A stretch of 64,000 nucleotides of DNA, taken from the NCBI GenBank assembly GCA_016283575.1, contig JAEEND010000025.1, forward strand, positions 180,035 through 244,034, read 5' to 3'. Shown here in pieces: positions 61,069-64,000 of this stretch (position 1 is its first letter; every line of letters starts with the position of its first letter). The notes beneath the pieces were generated by a model. That model searched no databases. It was given only the letters and a program-made list of their open reading frames with translations, and was not told where the DNA came from. Made by a program: the position numbers and the translations under genes. The stretch is from Lachnospiraceae bacterium (lineage in GTDB: Bacteria > Bacillota > Clostridia > Lachnospirales > Lachnospiraceae).

Positions 61069-64000
61069 ATGAATCTGCTGTTAGTCTATCAGATAGTCAA
61101 TACAGTTATGCTTTTAGAGGTTGTGGTAATGGCGAAAATGCTGTTCGACAACCTTGAAGTCAGTCATAATAAATACCTCCTTCTCACAGCAACAGGTCTT
61201 GCTTTCGACCTTGTGGGATCTTTTTCTGTTTCCTACGCTAAGACCGTGGAATCGGCTCTTATATGCGAGAGGCTTTCTCTTGCGGGCCGTGCCATGTTCG
61301 GTATCGGTTTTATTGCCTTCATGAGCATTTATTATCGCTCAAAGTATCATCTTGCCATTCTTACGATCTGGGGGATCGCCATTCTGGGTGCCTTTTACCA
61401 TACTGTCGGAATCCCTGCGGACACACTGTATCTAAAGGATGCTCATATGGTATATGAGCACGGTCTTAACATGCTTCGCGGAGAACGAGGCCTCGTGTAC
61501 CACATTTATACCTTCTCCGTCCTTTTTGTGGGACAGTGGGGCATTATACTGGTACTTAAGGACTTTTTCAAAAGAAGGCATACCAATAACAAGCTTCTTA
61601 TCATCAATGATGTCTTTTACTTTTTAGTCATAATTTTCCAGGGACTCACATTCCTTTTCTGCCATGTGATCGTTGAGAATCTCCCTGATTTTACCCCCAT
61701 AGCGCGAGGCATAGGCACGGCTGTTTACGCATTTCTTGCCTTTAGATTCAGGATCGTCAACTATGAAAGCCTTGCGAGCCAAAAACTCATGAACGACCTT
61801 GGCGCGGGATTCATGGTGTGCGACAGCGATTATAAGGTCCTTTATGCCAATGACAATGCCAGAGCCCACTTTAAGGATCTGTCCCGGACCCCCGAAGAAG
61901 TATATTCAAGAGAAGTGGTGGAAGCCATTAACAAGCGCGAGTTCGAATTTACCAAGGGTGGTTCAACCTTCAGATTCAGCGCCGACCGTGTTTATGAAAA
62001 CGGTACTCTTAAGGGCTACACGATCCTGATCTACGATATAACAGACATCGTGTCATTGGAGCAGGCCTATGAAGAAAGCAACCGCATCAGAGAAAAGATG
62101 CTTCGAAACATATCTCACGAGCTCCGTACACCACTTAACAGCATCAGCGGCAATATAGCCACATTTAACTATGATAAATTGACCAAAGACAGGGTAAAAG
62201 AAACCTTTGACGAAATAAAAGTTGCCATTACCAACATGGACGATGTCCTCAAAGATCTTCTTAATGCTTCCGCAGGGGAAAAAGAATCTTCGGAGAATCT
62301 TGTGCCCTACAGAGTCAGCACGCTTGTCAACAACGTGACCGACATGTGTAATGAGCGAGTTATCAAGAAAAAGATCCGCTTTATGGTGAAAATGGGCATG
62401 GCAGTTCCCGTAAATGCCATCGGTGATGATAAAAAGGTCAGGGAACTGTTATTAAGTGTACTGTCCAATGCCATAAGATATACCGACAGCGGATTTGTTT
62501 CTTTTAACATAGGCGGAAGATATCTTGATAAGGATACATTCGAATATGTCTACGAAATAGTGGATATCAATGATAATTCCGACAGAGCGGTGTGGAATGA
62601 GACGCCAAGATCCGTGGATGAAGCCATGGGCCGAGATTTTTCGGAAGGCGTCAGCATGAGTCTTTCCATCGCAAAGCGGCTTGTTAAGAGCATGGATGGT
62701 GATATTACCATAAGCCGCCTCGGAAAAGGTACGGTCATTAATATAAGCTTTATATCAAAGATCGCCGACAGCTTCTCCTTAAGCGACCTTGATTTTGCAA
62801 ACTCCATGGAAATAAGCTTCTACGGAGATCTGTCCACAGGATTCTCGGAACTTAAAAGAGTGTGCGGTAATCTCGGCATCACCGTTAAAGAAGCGACTAA
62901 CATACAAAGGCTGTCCCTTCCCGAAAACAGTAAACCTGCATTTCTTATCTTCGATTATGAAAAGTACGGACGAAGGATCCTTCAGTCTGATAGAGCCAAG
63001 GAGTTTATAAAGGTTCCCGTTATTCCCTGGGGGCACGTTCCTTCCGAGATCGGTAAGAACTGGATATTTACATATCCTCCCTTCAGCGCTCTTACACTCA
63101 TGCATTTACTTGAAGAAGAAAAGCGCATAAAGGAAAGCGCGGAAGCCACCAAAGTCTTCTTTACCGCTCCGAGAGCCAAAGCTCTTGTGGTGGATGATAA
63201 CGGACTTAACCTGAAAATGGCCGCTGAAATGCTGTCGATTTTCAGAATCAAAACCGACGTGTGTTACAGTGGTTATGAGAGTCTTGATCTCATCAAAAAG
63301 GGTAACCGTTATGACATTATCTTTATGGATTACATGATGGAAAACATGGACGGAATAGAGGCAACTCAGAAGATACATGAACTTGAAACTTCCGGAAAAA
63401 GAACTCCTATCATCGCATTTACGGCGAATTCCGTGGAAGGTGCTGAAAAGATGTATCTTGAAGGCGGCATGGATGATGTGTTATTTAAACCTGCAGGTGT
63501 ACTTTCTTTTGCGACAATATTAAAAAAGCACCTGCCGGAATCCCTGATAGAAAACGTGCCGGATGCGGAGATCTCGGAAGATAAGACCATCGACTTACCT
63601 TTCATAGAAGGGATCGATACCAAAAAAGCTCTCTCTTACTGCGGACACAACGTGGACGTGTTTAAAGATATGTTAGCGACCTTCGCCATGGAAACGGATG
63701 ATAAAGTGCGGCTTCTCGATACATATTTTAAAGACGGAAATTTCCGTAACTTCGCCGTGGAAGCTCACGGGCTTAAGAGCGTTTCCCGTGCTCTCGGTAT
63801 GGATGAGCTTTCCGAAAAGATGGCTGCCCTGGAAAAGGCCGGAAAAGAGGAAGACAGTGCTTTCATTAAAAATAATCTTCAGATAGCTCTTGAAATATAC
63901 AAATCCTACAAGCCGCGGCTTTCATCCTTCGTTGAATTAAAAGAAGAAGAACGTAACAGCCGGAAGAAAACGGGAAAAGCCGGAGAAATCCTTTCTAAGA
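61069..64000 (+). CDS. Hybrid sensor histidine kinase (runs off the window end)
   Basis: The open frame from ATG 61069 continues past the right edge, giving at least 977 residues. Six to seven membrane segments (about 1-225) are followed by a PAS-like stretch (about 235-330), a phosphoacceptor domain with H350 in NISHELRTPLN and an ATPase domain. A degenerate receiver-like region (about 580-680) precedes a true receiver with phosphoacceptor D754 and FKPA lysine, and an HPt domain with H900 in AHGLKS. The ATPase G boxes are poor: DINDNSD and GVSMSLSI replace the glycine-rich DTGxG and GxGLGL, so kinase activity is doubtful and the receiver-HPt part may act as a relay for another kinase. Confidence 0.85.
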   Translation, partial: MNLLLVYQIVNTVMLLEVVVMAKMLFDNLEVSHNKYLLLTATGLAFDLVGSFSVSYAKTVESALICERLSLAGRAMFGIGFIAFMSIYYRSKYHLAILTIWGIAILGAFYHTVGIPADTLYLKDAHMVYEHGLNMLRGERGLVYHIYTFSVLFVGQWGIILVLKDFFKRRHTNNKLLIINDVFYFLVIIFQGLTFLFCHVIVENLPDFTPIARGIGTAVYAFLAFRFRIVNYESLASQKLMNDLGAGFMVCDSDYKVLYANDNARAHFKDLSRTPEEVYSREVVEAINKREFEFTKGGSTFRFSADRVYENGTLKGYTILIYDITDIVSLEQAYEESNRIREKMLRNISHELRTPLNSISGNIATFNYDKLTKDRVKETFDEIKVAITNMDDVLKDLLNASAGEKESSENLVPYRVSTLVNNVTDMCNERVIKKKIRFMVKMGMAVPVNAIGDDKKVRELLLSVLSNAIRYTDSGFVSFNIGGRYLDKDTFEYVYEIVDINDNSDRAVWNETPRSVDEAMGRDFSEGVSMSLSIAKRLVKSMDGDITISRLGKGTVINISFISKIADSFSLSDLDFANSMEISFYGDLSTGFSELKRVCGNLGITVKEATNIQRLSLPENSKPAFLIFDYEKYGRRILQSDRAKEFIKVPVIPWGHVPSEIGKNWIFTYPPFSALTLMHLLEEEKRIKESAEATKVFFTAPRAKALVVDDNGLNLKMAAEMLSIFRIKTDVCYSGYESLDLIKKGNRYDIIFMDYMMENMDGIEATQKIHELETSGKRTPIIAFTANSVEGAEKMYLEGGMDDVLFKPAGVLSFATILKKHLPESLIENVPDAEISEDKTIDLPFIEGIDTKKALSYCGHNVDVFKDMLATFAMETDDKVRLLDTYFKDGNFRNFAVEAHGLKSVSRALGMDELSEKMAALEKAGKEEDSAFIKNNLQIALEIYKSYKPRLSSFVELKEEERNSRKKTGKAGEILSK

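Noticed and set aside
1..64000. tRNA, rRNA, insertion sequences, CRISPR arrays, prophage
   Set aside because: No cloverleaf-like gene, transposase, integrase, cas gene or phage structural gene was recognised on either strand by reading alone.

Overview
The window is a chromosomal segment of a motile, strictly fermentative Clostridia, most likely a member of the Lachnospiraceae (Butyrivibrio/Roseburia/Lachnospira-like). The evidence is the Firmicutes gene orders ftsE-ftsX-M23 peptidase-S41 protease, uvrB...uvrA, mbl-flgF-flgG, recD2-comF-yvyF, cdaA-cdaR-glmM and pyrC-pyrK-pyrD, a T-box leader in front of ileS, strong AGGAGG ribosome sites, and moderate G+C. No rRNA, tRNA, CRISPR array, transposase or prophage gene was seen. 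The species assignment is inference.

Layout. 1-4.5 kb: tail of a PucR-type regulator, then the FtsEX division/cell-wall hydrolysis module. 4.6-11.7 kb: a tightly packed five-gene operon (alanine-racemase-fold enzyme, D-aspartate-ligase-like ATP-grasp enzyme, asparagine synthetase, EctB-like diaminobutyrate aminotransferase, divergent MurE-like ligase) that looks like a dedicated pathway building an amidated, diaminobutyrate-containing peptide or cell-wall modification. 11.7-18.2 kb: uvrB and uvrA separated by a polytopic membrane protein. 18.2-24.7 kb: mbl and flagellar rod genes behind a sigma-28-type promoter, then recD2, comF and yvyF. 24.7-29.8 kb: two uncharacterised membrane proteins joined to cdaA-cdaR-glmM (cyclic di-AMP and cell-wall precursor synthesis). 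29.8-34.7 kb: a consensus promoter and T-box driving ileS, followed by a second polytopic protein whose last residues repeat the C-terminus of IleS. 34.7-43.4 kb: glycogen phosphorylase, an aconitase-superfamily hydratase, a GH9-like lipoprotein, ddl and murF.

43.4-51.5 kb is the accessory part: a small membrane protein, a MntA/HepT-type toxin-antitoxin pair whose antitoxin carries its own Xre-type DNA-binding domain and has palindromic operators, a VOC protein, a voltage-gated K+ channel, an uncharacterised protein, and an operon of plsC with a 7TM sensor-like protein, a histidine kinase and a LuxR-type response regulator. 51.6-61 kb returns to core functions: pyrimidine synthesis, a sigma-28-driven orphan gene, ispE, a GntR regulator, a DUF1934 protein, cardiolipin synthase and asnS. 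The window ends inside a large hybrid sensor kinase.

Main points for a second look: the five-gene operon at 4.6-11.6 kb; the duplicated ileS 3' end bracketing a membrane-protein gene; a family of paired odd-centred palindromes that start on stop codons at three loci; and two matching sigma-28 promoters, one of them sitting in the loop of the uvrA terminator.
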